From Candidatus Sungbacteria bacterium RIFCSPLOWO2_01_FULL_47_10 (GTDB lineage: Bacteria > Patescibacteriota > Minisyncoccia > Sungbacterales > GWA2-42-14): a DNA stretch of 6,542 bases. How positions within the stretch are numbered: position 1 is the stretch's first letter; every line of letters begins with the position of its first letter. Below are positions 1-6,087 of the stretch, one piece after another. The DNA lies in the NCBI GenBank assembly GCA_001820675.1, contig MHQO01000070.1, positions 1,949-8,490 of the forward strand, read 5' to 3'. Both the position numbers and the translations under genes were made by a program. The notes under the pieces are model-generated. The model had not been told where the DNA came from. It made no database searches and was given only the letters and a program-made list of their open reading frames with translations.

Positions 1-2148
1 GTTGCAACTGTTGGTGTTTTGCCCGTGTATGTAGATGTGGGTTTGACACCTGTTACAACATATTCATATGCGGTTTCAGCATTTGACGCGGCGAGTAATG
101 TCTCTTCGCAGTCACTTCCGATAAGTGCGACGACGGCATCCGCGACGGAAAATAATCCTCCCGTTGTTTCTGATATCACCGTGAGCGTTCCGGACGCGGA
201 CCCGACGACACCGGCCCATGAAGTATTCGAAGGAAAAACAGTGCTCTACGGTTCGGTTGCGTATGATCCGGATGGCGATCCGGTAACGTGGTCATGGTAC
301 TATAAGCTCGGGTCTTTAAAAGTTCCATTTTTTTCGGGAGAAGGCCCGGTACAATATGCGGCGTTTACATACCCGGCAGGAAGCGCGGGGAAGACGTACA
401 TTTGGATTTTGGAAGTAAGCGACGGAAGCATGAGCGTTGAAAAATCGATTACGATTGTTGTTTTGCCCGCATCCTCCGATACGGAGCCGCCCAGAATTTA
501 CTTTTTATATCCGCGAGCAAATCAGCTTGTCGGATCAACGACGCCTTTTTACGCATATGCGAGCGATAATTCAAAGATAGCAGGCATTCAGTTTTATGTT
601 GACGGCCAGGAAGCGGGGGAAAGGGATGTGCTCGCTCCGTATTCGACAAATTTCGATACTCGAACCATACTGGACGGAAATCATGTGGTGACGGCAACAG
701 CATGGGATTTGGCGGGTAATGCTTCAACCTCGCCTCCTCGAACTATAATTGTTGATAATGCCTCGCCGGTAATTTCTTCCGTTCTTGTGACAACCATTAC
801 CCAAACACGGGCAACCATAACATGGAAGACAGACGAGCCTTCTGTCGGTCAGATAGAATACGGAGAAACAGCGGCATATGGAAACGCGGTGTCTATCGGT
901 TCGTTCGTCACCGATCACGCGCGTCTGATCCATAACCTTCTGCCGGGAACGACGTATCATTTTCGTATAAAGTCAACAGATAGGGCAAAAAATGTTAAAA
1001 TTTCTGATGATTTTGTTTTTACAACACTTTCCGATACAACCGCCCCAAAAGTTACAGTTACATCACCGCGTGAGAATAGTACGGTATCGGGCCTAACGCG
1101 AATAACCGTTTCGGCGCGGGATGATATTAAAATTGCGGGCGTTCGGCTGTATGTTGACGGTGCGCCGTTTGGAGAAGAAGATGTCCGATCGCCGTTTACG
1201 TTCGAGTGGGATACAACAGCAGTCGCGGAAGGCGCACACTCGCTTTATGTTGTTGCGCGGGACTATGGGGGGAATGCATCAACGAGCCCCGTGCGGCACG
1301 TCGCGGTTGATAACACCGCACCGGTGATTTCGGGCGTCTCCGCGGAAAATATTACCGCAACGGAGGCGACAATTATCTGGACAACAACCGAGGAATCACG
1401 CTCCGCCGTCCGATACGGAATTACGGACGCTTACGGCTATTCAAAGTACGGCTATGGATATTCAACCGAACACAGGGTGACAATTTCACGGATTCTTCCC
1501 GGCACAGTTTATCATTATCGGGTAGAATCTGTTGATCGTTTCGGAAATCTTGCGGTCTCTCAAGATTATACATTTATGACTGCGCCAGACACTACCCCGC
1601 CCGAAGTAAGTATTCGATACCCCGCAGAAAACAGCAGTATTGGAGGAAAAACGACAGTTTTTGCGATTGCATCAGATGACGCGAAAATAGAAAGCGTTTC
1701 GTTTACCGTTGATAGCGCACCACTGGGCGAAAAAGACACCACCCCTGCATACTGGCTTTCCTGGCAGACAACGGACTATGCAGACGGAGAGCATACGCTT
1801 TCAGCAACAGCATACGATACGGCTGGAAATTTTTCCGCAAGTTCTCCAAGAAAAGTAATTGTTGACAACACCGCTCCGGTGATTTCGGGCGTCTCCGCGG
1901 AAAATATTACCGCAACGGAAGCGGTTATTACATGGGTTACGGATGAGGCTTCTTCTGCTATTGTTCAATATGGTTTTGCCGAGGGATCGTATTCATATAG
2001 GCGCTACGGCGCTCCTTCTTTGATACAGCACTCGGTAAAACTCACGAACCTTACGCCCGCTACGACATATCATTATCGAGTGCAGTCTCAAGATGCAACA
2101 AGGAATATTTCATATTCCCGGGATTATGTTCTGACGACTCAACCGTAA
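1..2148 (+). CDS. Large Ig-like/fibronectin type III repeat surface or secreted protein, C-terminal part
   Basis: The frame is open from base 1, so the true start lies upstream and about 715 codons are visible. A TTG at 19 is only the first possible start inside the window. In order it contains: the end of an FnIII domain (about 1-138); a PKD/cadherin-like Ig domain (about 151-474, with NNPPVV, DPDGDPVTW and VSDG); and three tandem composite units (478-1032, 1033-1587, 1588-2145). Each unit is a bacterial Ig domain (pattern PxENSxVxG...FYVDGxxxGExD...WDT...DGxHxLxAxAxDxAGN) joined through VDNTAPVIS to an FnIII or purple-acid-phosphatase-N-like domain (TITWxTDExS...YG...LxPGTTYHYRVxSxD). Such domains usually form extracellular stalks for adhesion, glycan binding or presentation of an upstream catalytic domain. 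The C-terminus is TTQP, with no LPxTG motif and no membrane anchor, so attachment or activity must lie in the missing N-terminus or the protein is released. No catalytic domain is visible. Domain class is secure; the function is unknown. Confidence 0.9.
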   Translation, partial: VATVGVLPVYVDVGLTPVTTYSYAVSAFDAASNVSSQSLPISATTASATENNPPVVSDITVSVPDADPTTPAHEVFEGKTVLYGSVAYDPDGDPVTWSWYYKLGSLKVPFFSGEGPVQYAAFTYPAGSAGKTYIWILEVSDGSMSVEKSITIVVLPASSDTEPPRIYFLYPRANQLVGSTTPFYAYASDNSKIAGIQFYVDGQEAGERDVLAPYSTNFDTRTILDGNHVVTATAWDLAGNASTSPPRTIIVDNASPVISSVLVTTITQTRATITWKTDEPSVGQIEYGETAAYGNAVSIGSFVTDHARLIHNLLPGTTYHFRIKSTDRAKNVKISDDFVFTTLSDTTAPKVTVTSPRENSTVSGLTRITVSARDDIKIAGVRLYVDGAPFGEEDVRSPFTFEWDTTAVAEGAHSLYVVARDYGGNASTSPVRHVAVDNTAPVISGVSAENITATEATIIWTTTEESRSAVRYGITDAYGYSKYGYGYSTEHRVTISRILPGTVYHYRVESVDRFGNLAVSQDYTFMTAPDTTPPEVSIRYPAENSSIGGKTTVFAIASDDAKIESVSFTVDSAPLGEKDTTPAYWLSWQTTDYADGEHTLSATAYDTAGNFSASSPRKVIVDNTAPVISGVSAENITATEAVITWVTDEASSAIVQYGFAEGSYSYRRYGAPSLIQHSVKLTNLTPATTYHYRVQSQDATRNISYSRDYVLTTQP
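478..2145 (+). repeat. Three tandem 185-residue Ig + FnIII composite units
   Basis: Unit 1 is 478-1032 (555 bp), unit 2 is 1033-1587 (555 bp) and unit 3 is 1588-2145 (558 bp). Each unit starts at a DTxxP motif (DTEPP, DTTAP, DTTPP) and ends at the close of the FnIII domain (TTLS, MTAP, TTQP). The units keep the same landmarks at the same offsets, such as VDG/VDS, AGN or GGN, VDN and YHxR. Most of the sequence between landmarks has diverged, so this is an old in-frame duplication of a two-domain module. An exception is the nearly identical block at the domain junction of units 2 and 3. Confidence 0.88.
1306..1364 (+). repeat. 59-bp block duplicated at 1861-1919 (57/59 identical)
   Basis: Bases 1306-1364 and 1861-1919 differ at only two third-codon positions, and 44 consecutive bases (1321-1364 and 1876-1919) are identical. 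They encode the Ig/FnIII junction VDNTAPVISGVSAENITATE. The copies are exactly 555 bp apart, one repeat unit. Codon choice is retained as well as the residues, while flanking parts of the two units are far more diverged. Recent local copying such as gene conversion or slippage is the simplest reading. Confidence 0.85.
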
Positions 2149-2169
2149 CCGCTATATTATAATTGATAA

Positions 2170-2198
2170 TTGACCGTTATTGTTTATTCGCATAATTT
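2170..2198 (+). promoter_or_regulatory. Possible promoter just upstream of the Ser/Pro-rich membrane protein
   Basis: TTGACC (2170-2175) is a close -35 match. Two -10 choices exist: CATAAT (2191-2196) with a short 15-base spacer, or TAATTT (2193-2198) with a 17-base spacer but a weaker hexamer. Either would start transcription within a few bases of the ATG at 2207, giving a leaderless or very short-leader mRNA. This fits the absence of any purine-rich ribosome site before that ATG. The stretch is AT-rich, so a chance match is possible. Confidence 0.35.
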
Positions 2199-2206
2199 TA
2201 ATTTTT

Positions 2207-2593
2207 ATGAATAAAACAATTTTTATTATCGGTGCGCCGATTATTGTTATTGCGGTCATCGGCGGTATCATGTTTTTTCTGCGGAATAAGAGCGTCGGAC
2301 CGGAAGCGGTTGATCTCAACAGAGTTGAATCTCCTGCCTGGACAACGGTATCGGGTGAATCAACGGAGGGTTCAATGCCGAGCTCTTCGGAGCCGCAATC
2401 ATCGCCCTCCCCGCAGTCTCCTTCGTCGATTCCTTCTTCAGGCGTGATTCCCTCCGCAGGGACGCCTTCTTCACCCTCTTCTGCGGCACAGGAAGACGCA
2501 TCCGCAAAGATTAAAGAACTCAATGGGTTGTCCGGCGATTTTAGTGAACAGAACAGTTCTATGGATCAGTTTGACGAGAATACGACATTTTAA
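2207..2593 (+). CDS. Small single-pass membrane protein with Ser/Pro-rich stalk
   Basis: This 128-residue protein belongs to no family I recognise. Residues 4-25 are a continuous hydrophobic segment (TIFIIGAPIIVIAVIGGIMFFL) followed by RNK, typical of a signal anchor or one membrane pass. Residues about 57-95 are almost entirely Ser, Pro, Gly and Ala (for example SSSEPQSSPSPQSPSS), a flexible linker. The C-terminal 30 residues are polar and acidic (KIKELNGLSGDFSEQN...). No catalytic motif is seen. The frame can be extended to a TTG at 2180, but ATG 2207 puts the short MNK head directly before the membrane segment and is preferred. No Shine-Dalgarno site precedes it. It lies 58 bases after the Ig/FnIII gene and before another anchored protein, so a role at the cell envelope is plausible. 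The linker resembles low-complexity stalks that hold a domain away from the membrane, but the terminal domain is very small. Confidence 0.72.
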   Translation: MNKTIFIIGAPIIVIAVIGGIMFFLRNKSVGPEAVDLNRVESPAWTTVSGESTEGSMPSSSEPQSSPSPQSPSSIPSSGVIPSAGTPSSPSSAAQEDASAKIKELNGLSGDFSEQNSSMDQFDENTTF

Positions 2594-2712
2594 ATATTAG
2601 ACCATTTGCTTAATAAGGTTTTAGCCGTTTTTTTGAAAAATCATTGGCTTAAAATAAGGGTTTTTTGTATCAAATTTCCTCTAAAAATTATTAAGCAACT
2701 GGTCTATTATTT
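2592..2712. repeat. 121-bp near-palindromic element with 25-bp inverted arms, MITE-like
   Basis: The left arm 2592-2616 and right arm 2688-2712 are inverted copies matching at 23 of 25 positions. The inner 19 bases (TAGACCAkTTGCTTAATAA) match at 18. The 71-base interior holds a second nested pairing, TTTTAGCC (2619-2626) with GGCTTAAAA (2646-2654). The element begins inside the stop codon of the upstream gene and ends 17 bases before the next ATG, nearly filling the gap. The conserved arms are bounded by TA at 2598-2599 and 2705-2706. This is what a TA-targeting IS630/Tc1-mariner type miniature element would leave, although no transposase is present. It could instead be a structured RNA or a weak bidirectional terminator. 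The repeat is directly visible; its mobile nature is inference. Confidence 0.8.
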
Positions 2713-2729
2713 GTAAATTATTATCTCAT

Positions 2730-3401
2730 ATGGCATACTTTACTGAAAAATTTTTTTATGGAATTTTTACATTCATCGTTTTTCTGGGTATTGTTTTGAC
2801 GGCTATAAACGTGCGCGCGATACAGCTTCCCCAGGGGGGAGTTCAGTTCGATACGCTCAAACAAACGACCTTGACGGTAGTTGACGCCGCATTGAAGAAA
2901 CTGAATGCGGCTGAAGCGTTGGTACAGTCAAATCCGAATATTTCCGATGAGGTAAAGACGGATGTAATCACCTTGTTTAACGACGTCGAAAATGCATTAT
3001 TGGGGTATAAGGCAGATGTTGAGCAGACAACGACGCTTGAGGAGTTAAAAGCGGTTAACCAGGAGATTGTAGCATATCTTTCCGCAAATAAAGACGTGTT
3101 TAAGGAAAGTTTTAAGAAAATCAAAGCAGACATCGCTCAAAATGCAAAGATAAAAGCAGAGGAGTTTAAACAAAAAGTTGAACAAATCATTGTTATTCTA
3201 AAAGTTACATGCCCGCAAGAGAAGGATGCCATTGCGGAAGTCGAGCAGCAGTTGTCCGAGTTACAAACACATATCACTGCGTTGAATGCCGCAATCCATG
3301 CAAAGGATACCGTTGCGATGAAAAAAGAAATGCTGGCCATAGAAACCTTAATGAAGGCAATGATCGCAAATATGAAGCAAATTGAGGAATCATGCCTATA
3401 A
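2730..3401 (+). CDS. Anchored or secreted helical (coiled-coil-like) protein of unknown function
   Basis: This 223-residue protein belongs to no family I can name. Residues about 8-27 are hydrophobic (FFYGIFTFIVFLGIVLTAIN) after a lysine-containing head. VRA at 28-30 could be a signal-peptidase site, so it is either exported or held by an N-terminal anchor. From about 40 to the end it is rich in Ala, Lys, Glu, Gln and Leu with heptad-like spacing and almost no Pro or Gly, predicting long amphipathic helices (for example AKIKAEEFKQKVEQIIVILK and AEVEQQLSELQTHITALNAA). It has two cysteines, C161 and C222, one near each end of the last helical section, which could form a disulfide outside the cell. 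ATG 2730 is the first start in the frame and the hydrophobic segment follows directly. No Shine-Dalgarno site precedes it; the upstream gap is filled by the inverted repeat. Its position beside the stalk-like proteins suggests an envelope or spacer role, but this is inference. Confidence 0.78.
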   Translation: MAYFTEKFFYGIFTFIVFLGIVLTAINVRAIQLPQGGVQFDTLKQTTLTVVDAALKKLNAAEALVQSNPNISDEVKTDVITLFNDVENALLGYKADVEQTTTLEELKAVNQEIVAYLSANKDVFKESFKKIKADIAQNAKIKAEEFKQKVEQIIVILKVTCPQEKDAIAEVEQQLSELQTHITALNAAIHAKDTVAMKKEMLAIETLMKAMIANMKQIEESCL

Positions 3402-3472
3402 ACGTCAAGGATTTCATGGAGCTGACTTGCAATCACACTATTTGAAGGAATTCCTTTGCCGATGTAAATTTA

Positions 3473-3510
3473 ACAGCCGCCACCCCCGGGTAGGCGGTTG
3501 TATATATTTT
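3473..3510 (+). terminator. Intrinsic (Rho-independent) terminator
   Basis: ACAGCCGCC (3473-3481) pairs with GGCGGTTGT (3493-3501) to give a 9-bp GC-rich stem with one G-U pair. Part of the loop (ACCCCCGGGTA) can pair further. A T-rich run (TATATATTTTT) follows directly. It lies 71 bases after the stop of the 223-residue protein gene and before the PfkB gene, so it would close the left-hand transcription unit. Its 3' arm and T-tract overlap the -35 region of the PfkB promoter candidate. Confidence 0.72.
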
Positions 3511-3526
3511 TACGGAATACTATAAT
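3498..3526 (+). promoter_or_regulatory. Sigma70-type promoter for the PfkB gene, predicting a leaderless mRNA
   Basis: The -35 box TTGTAT (3498-3503), a 17-base spacer and a perfect TATAAT -10 box (3521-3526) lie directly before the gene. Transcription would be expected to start about 6-8 bases after the -10 box, at about 3532-3534, on top of the two candidate ATGs at 3531 and 3534. The transcript would then have no leader, consistent with no Shine-Dalgarno site being present. If leaderless, ATG 3534 may be the true start. Confidence 0.6.
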
Positions 3527-3530
3527 AATA

Positions 3531-4562
3531 ATGATGTTTGATGTTCTTACAATCGGTTCGGCTACGCGCGACGTTTTTATTAAAAGTGGGGATTTTCATA
3601 TTGATCCCGACCACCATGTTTTGGGAGGAAGAGGACTGGTTATGCCGCTTGGCGCTAAGATTTCCATTGAAAAAATTGTTTTTACGACCGGAGGCGGATC
3701 AACGAATACCGCGGCAACATTCAGCCGGCAGGGGTTCAAGACAGGCATCATATGTATGGTCGGCAACGACGTATCCGGACAGGCGGTGCTTGAGGAAATG
3801 CGCGAGGAAGGGATCAATACGGGGTTTGTTAAAAAAAATAAGGATATCGGGACGGCATATTCCGTTTTATTGCATCCGGCGGGAGGAGAGAGAACTGTTT
3901 TGGTATATCGTGGCGCCTCAGAATACCTGCGTTTTAAGGATATTCCCCTGGGCAAAATAAAAACGAGTTGGTTATATATTTCATCCGTGGGGGGGCACTT
4001 TGAATTACTTCGCCCGATCATACTCTTTGCAAAAAGAAATAATATCCATATTGCGTATAATCCCGGAGCAAAGGAATTGCGGCAGCGGCGAAAACTGATT
4101 CCGCTTTTAAAATATGCGGATATTCTTATTGTAAACCGGGATGAGGCGGCCGTGATTACGGGAGTGTCGTTTCAGGATCACAAAAAAATATTTCGCGTAT
4201 GGGACGAGATGTCGCCCGGAATGAACGTCATGACGGATGCAAAAAATGGGGTTATGGTTTCGGACGGCAGATTTTTATATTCCGCGGGAATTTATAAAGA
4301 ACGGGCGGTCATTGACAGGACGGGAGCGGGGGATGCATTTGGGTCCGGATTCGTTTCCGGCATTATGAGAAAGATGCCGCGTTCCGGAAATATTCTCACC
4401 GATCTTTCCGAAAAGGATATTGAATATGCAATCCGTCTTGGAAGTGCGAACGCGACTGCAAAAGTGGAAGGCATAGGTCCAAAATTCGGATTACTGACAA
4501 GGAAGGAATTTGAGCGGGGCAAGAGGTGGAGGAAATTTCCCATCATCGTTTCAAAAATATGA
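3531..4562 (+). CDS. PfkB-family carbohydrate (ribokinase-type) kinase
   Basis: This kinase transfers phosphate from ATP to a sugar or nucleoside hydroxyl in the cytoplasm. At 343 residues it is a little longer than typical family members (about 300). Seen in order: the N-terminal strand FDVLTIGSATRDVF; the first PfkB signature around GGGSTNTAATFSRQG (54-68); NPGA (177-180); VNRDEA (201-206), the family's N-x-x-E metal/phosphate motif; and the second signature DRTGAGDAFGSGFVSG (262-277), with D268 the expected catalytic base and GAG forming the anion hole. Residues 25-50 (DPDHHVLGGRGLVMPLGAKI) are longer than in ribokinase and probably belong to the substrate lid. MM at the start gives two possible ATGs (3531, 3534). 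Substrate cannot be read from sequence: 6-phosphofructokinase, ribokinase, adenosine kinase or a ribose-phosphate kinase are all possible. The downstream aldolase makes a fructose-phosphate substrate attractive but unproven. It ends in TGA. Confidence 0.9.
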   Translation: MMFDVLTIGSATRDVFIKSGDFHIDPDHHVLGGRGLVMPLGAKISIEKIVFTTGGGSTNTAATFSRQGFKTGIICMVGNDVSGQAVLEEMREEGINTGFVKKNKDIGTAYSVLLHPAGGERTVLVYRGASEYLRFKDIPLGKIKTSWLYISSVGGHFELLRPIILFAKRNNIHIAYNPGAKELRQRRKLIPLLKYADILIVNRDEAAVITGVSFQDHKKIFRVWDEMSPGMNVMTDAKNGVMVSDGRFLYSAGIYKERAVIDRTGAGDAFGSGFVSGIMRKMPRSGNILTDLSEKDIEYAIRLGSANATAKVEGIGPKFGLLTRKEFERGKRWRKFPIIVSKI

Positions 4563-4643
4563 TTATATCCTAATCTGAAAATTGCTGGTTTTGCATGAAT
4601 GTACGAATGTAATTTGCCTCTCCGTATTTCTGTTTTTTAGGGA

Positions 4644-4691
4644 ATGGGTCAGGAGTATTCGGAGATTCGCGTTCAACTCGTAATTTGCTGA
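4644..4691 (+). CDS. Possible upstream leader ORF (15 codons) before the 421-residue protein
   Basis: ATG 4644 begins a 15-codon frame encoding MGQEYSEIRVQLVIC, ending in TGA at 4689-4691, seven bases before the main ATG at 4699. AGGGA touches the ATG directly, which is closer than ideal for a ribosome site. AGGAG occurs at 4651-4655, inside the frame. The peptide end (RVQLVIC) resembles the end of the leader ORF before the aldolase gene (GRLVIRR), and the two frames are in register in the shared 25-bp element. A short frame like this can occur by chance, and the case rests mainly on the parallel with the second gap. Confidence 0.3.
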   Translation: MGQEYSEIRVQLVIC

Positions 4692-4701
4692 TGGAACCAT
4701 G
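4677..4701 (+). promoter_or_regulatory. Shared start-region element, copy 1
   Basis: This 25-base stretch, ending in the ATG of the 421-residue protein, matches 6070-6094, which ends in the ATG of the aldolase, at 19 of 25 positions with no gaps. The core is CTyGTAATTyGCyGAT. All six differences are C/T or A/G transitions. GGAGATT also occurs upstream of both copies (4661-4667 and 6037-6043). Neither copy contains a Shine-Dalgarno site at a useful distance. It may be a regulatory leader or a coupling site for the short upstream ORFs. Confidence 0.5.
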
Positions 4702-5964
4702 GATTCATATGAAAAAATTGCATCAATGCTTCGTGTTGACAAAGATGTTCCGCGGGTCATCGACGAGTTATTCGTCACGCGTACCGGTGTTGTCGGTGTT
4801 TTTGATGCGCTCATTGAGGAAAATACCTCGTTGATTGCTGATCGCATTTCCCGTCTTGGTATAAAAAACCCTAACGCAAAAACTATTTACGAAGCCCTTC
4901 TTCGCAAGGTTGAAGAGGATGATAGCCGTTTAAAAGAATATTTCCACGGGGGTGCGGGAGATTTGGACAAAGAGGGATTTCAAAAATTGATTTCGAAAGG
5001 ATACGCATTGTCTCGGGTCGGGAAAGGGCTTTTTTTGAAAAGAAGCGTTGCTGAGGATTTATTACGGAAAAATCCTCCGCCACACGTCTTATCCGTTTTG
5101 GGATATACGTCTGTCGATGAAATGCTTAAGCATGAAAATCTTTTTGAAGTTTTTTCCGCATTGCGTTTTGTCGAAGGAAACGACTGGCTGAACTCAGTAT
5201 TTTTCAAACCTTATGAATCACTTACACCCGACGATTTCGAGGAGCGGGAGATAACACCGGTTGTGATCGGGGATAAATTCAAAAATGCAGCCGAATCGTT
5301 TATTAAGAAAAAATACCACAACGTAAGTCATTTGAAAGAGCTCGGCGTCGTGTTCGTCATTCCCATCCCGATGCATTATAAAGGTGAGACCTTGCGCACA
5401 CTTTCACTTGTCTTGCACTATTTTCACGAAGTAGTTTTTTATTCAAAGTTGTTTCGCAAATATCTGTCGATTGATCACGGGAAGGATTTTGCGAGAAATT
5501 TTTCTTCAGCGCTTCGGGGTGATGTGCTGGATGTGCGTCCTCCGGAGGATCGATTTGGCGCGGTCTGGCTCATTGTTCAGCGGTATCTTGCGAAAGTTGA
5601 TGCGAATGACTGGCGGCTTTCCTACCCACATATCAATCCGGAGGCGATTCACTGGACAAAGGCGGAGGAAGATATCGCTGAATTTGCCAGGGAATTTGAC
5701 GGAAAATTTGGTTTTTGGAAAGGGCTTGATTTCTCCGGCGATTACTATAAGGATTCCGTCGGGTCCGATGTTTTTGTCAGCTTTAATCTCGTTGATACCG
5801 TTATGTCTCTTGTTGACGAACAAAAGATGGTGAAATATTTATATCACCAGCAGGAGGCGCTTTGGAATAGGATATTTTCCGGTTATTTTGGCGCCGAAAA
5901 ACTTGAAGAAATGATTGTAGAAAACTTTGATCAGGGCCTTCTCTCATTTGATGACAAAAGGTAA
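4699..5964 (+). CDS. Uncharacterised 421-residue soluble protein between a PfkB kinase and an aldolase
   Basis: I do not recognise this protein. It has no signal peptide and no membrane segment and looks cytoplasmic, with a mixed alpha/beta composition. The N-terminal 125 residues are helical and charged (MDSYEKIASMLRVDKDVPRVIDEL...). About 129-190 contains HVLSVLGYTSVDEML, FEVFSALRFVEGNDWLN and SLTPDDFEEREITPVVIG. About 216-250 holds a hydrophobic strand and helix (GVVFVIPIPMHY, LSLVLHYFHEVVFYSKLF). 275-345 contains RPPEDRFGAVWLIVQRYL, WRLSYPHINPEAIHW and KFGFWKGLDF. Aromatic residues and histidines are frequent in the second half (for example HYFHE, YPHINPEAIHW), which could mark a binding site, but no known catalytic signature is evident. 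ATG 4699 is the first start after an in-frame stop at 4681. It has no Shine-Dalgarno site and follows a possible leader ORF by seven bases. The gap to the PfkB gene (136 bases) contains no convincing terminator, so co-transcription is possible. A role in sugar metabolism is inferred from neighbours only. Confidence 0.85.
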   Translation: MDSYEKIASMLRVDKDVPRVIDELFVTRTGVVGVFDALIEENTSLIADRISRLGIKNPNAKTIYEALLRKVEEDDSRLKEYFHGGAGDLDKEGFQKLISKGYALSRVGKGLFLKRSVAEDLLRKNPPPHVLSVLGYTSVDEMLKHENLFEVFSALRFVEGNDWLNSVFFKPYESLTPDDFEEREITPVVIGDKFKNAAESFIKKKYHNVSHLKELGVVFVIPIPMHYKGETLRTLSLVLHYFHEVVFYSKLFRKYLSIDHGKDFARNFSSALRGDVLDVRPPEDRFGAVWLIVQRYLAKVDANDWRLSYPHINPEAIHWTKAEEDIAEFAREFDGKFGFWKGLDFSGDYYKDSVGSDVFVSFNLVDTVMSLVDEQKMVKYLYHQQEALWNRIFSGYFGAEKLEEMIVENFDQGLLSFDDKR

Positions 5965-5978
5965 TTCACGAGTTACGC

Positions 5979-5991
5979 GTTCAAAATGAAC
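5979..5991. repeat. Small dyad GTTCA-AAA-TGAAC
   Basis: A perfect 5-bp inverted repeat with a 3-base spacer lies 15 bases after the stop of the 421-residue protein. It is preceded by CGCGTTCAA, which also occurs at 4668-4676 in the previous gap. No T-tract follows, so it is not a terminator. It could be a small operator half-site pair or chance. Confidence 0.25.
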
Positions 5992-6005
5992 ACAGAAGAA
6001 TCGTC

Positions 6006-6050
6006 CGCATTCCTCCTTGTCATCAACCGGCATAGAGGAGATTGAATGTG
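6006..6050 (+). promoter_or_regulatory. Hairpin sequestering a ribosome binding site and ATG ahead of the aldolase gene
   Basis: The 5' arm 6006-6018 (CGCATTCCTCCTT) pairs with 6035-6050. CTCCTT (6013-6018) pairs with GAGGAG (6035-6040), and CGCATTC (6006-6012) pairs with GAATGTG (6044-6050), leaving a 3-base bulge (ATT) and a 16-base loop. Two of the 13 pairs are G-U. The paired bases include the only strong Shine-Dalgarno site in the gap and the ATG at 6046 of a 13-codon ORF. The 5' arm carries CCTCCTT, identical to the anti-Shine-Dalgarno core of 16S rRNA. In the folded state the leader ORF would not be translated. It matches no named riboswitch or RNA thermometer class that I can identify. 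Confidence 0.5.
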
Positions 6051-6087
6051 TTCGTTCATGTATGGGCGGCTTGTAATTCGCCGATAA
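6046..6087 (+). CDS. Putative 13-codon leader peptide upstream of the aldolase
   Basis: ATG 6046 follows GAGGAG (6035-6040) at a 5-base spacing, the best ribosome site in the window. It encodes MCSFMYGRLVIRR and stops at TAA 6085-6087, four bases before the aldolase ATG at 6092. An in-frame TGA abuts the ATG, so it cannot extend upstream. The aldolase ATG has no ribosome site of its own, so translation of this short frame could load ribosomes onto it by coupling or re-initiation. The last two codons are arginine (CGC CGA), but there are too few to argue for amino-acid-sensing attenuation. The ribosome site and start codon lie inside the preceding hairpin. Whether the peptide is made is unknown. 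Confidence 0.45.
   Translation: MCSFMYGRLVIRR

Noticed and set aside
449..960. Minus-strand open frames opposite the Ig/FnIII gene, and similar ones opposite the other genes
   Set aside because: They are antisense shadows of well-supported + strand genes, with basic low-quality translations and no ribosome sites or recognisable domains.
2691..2719. Promoter candidate TTAAGC-17-TAAATT before the 223-residue protein
   Set aside because: Both hexamers are poor, and the -35 part lies inside the inverted repeat arm in AT-rich DNA. It is not separable from background.
3416..3445. Nine-codon ORF MELTCNHTI with AAGGA four bases upstream
   Set aside because: It lies before the terminator and far from the kinase start, shares nothing with the other leader ORFs, and a frame this short is expected by chance.
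3445..3456. Perfect 12-bp palindrome AAGGAATTCCTT
   Set aside because: It is short with no spacer, and no second copy was seen. It could be an operator but nothing else supports it.
3442..3525. Open frame from TTG 3442 through the terminator hairpin to TAA 3523
   Set aside because: There is no ATG, and the frame crosses a clear terminator and promoter. Its openness reflects the GC-rich stem rather than coding.
4595..4638. Tandem GAATGTA repeat, a five-codon ATG...TAA frame and a T-run after the PfkB gene, considered as a terminator or leader
   Set aside because: No stable GC stem precedes the T-run at 4632-4638, and the repeat is only two 7-base copies.
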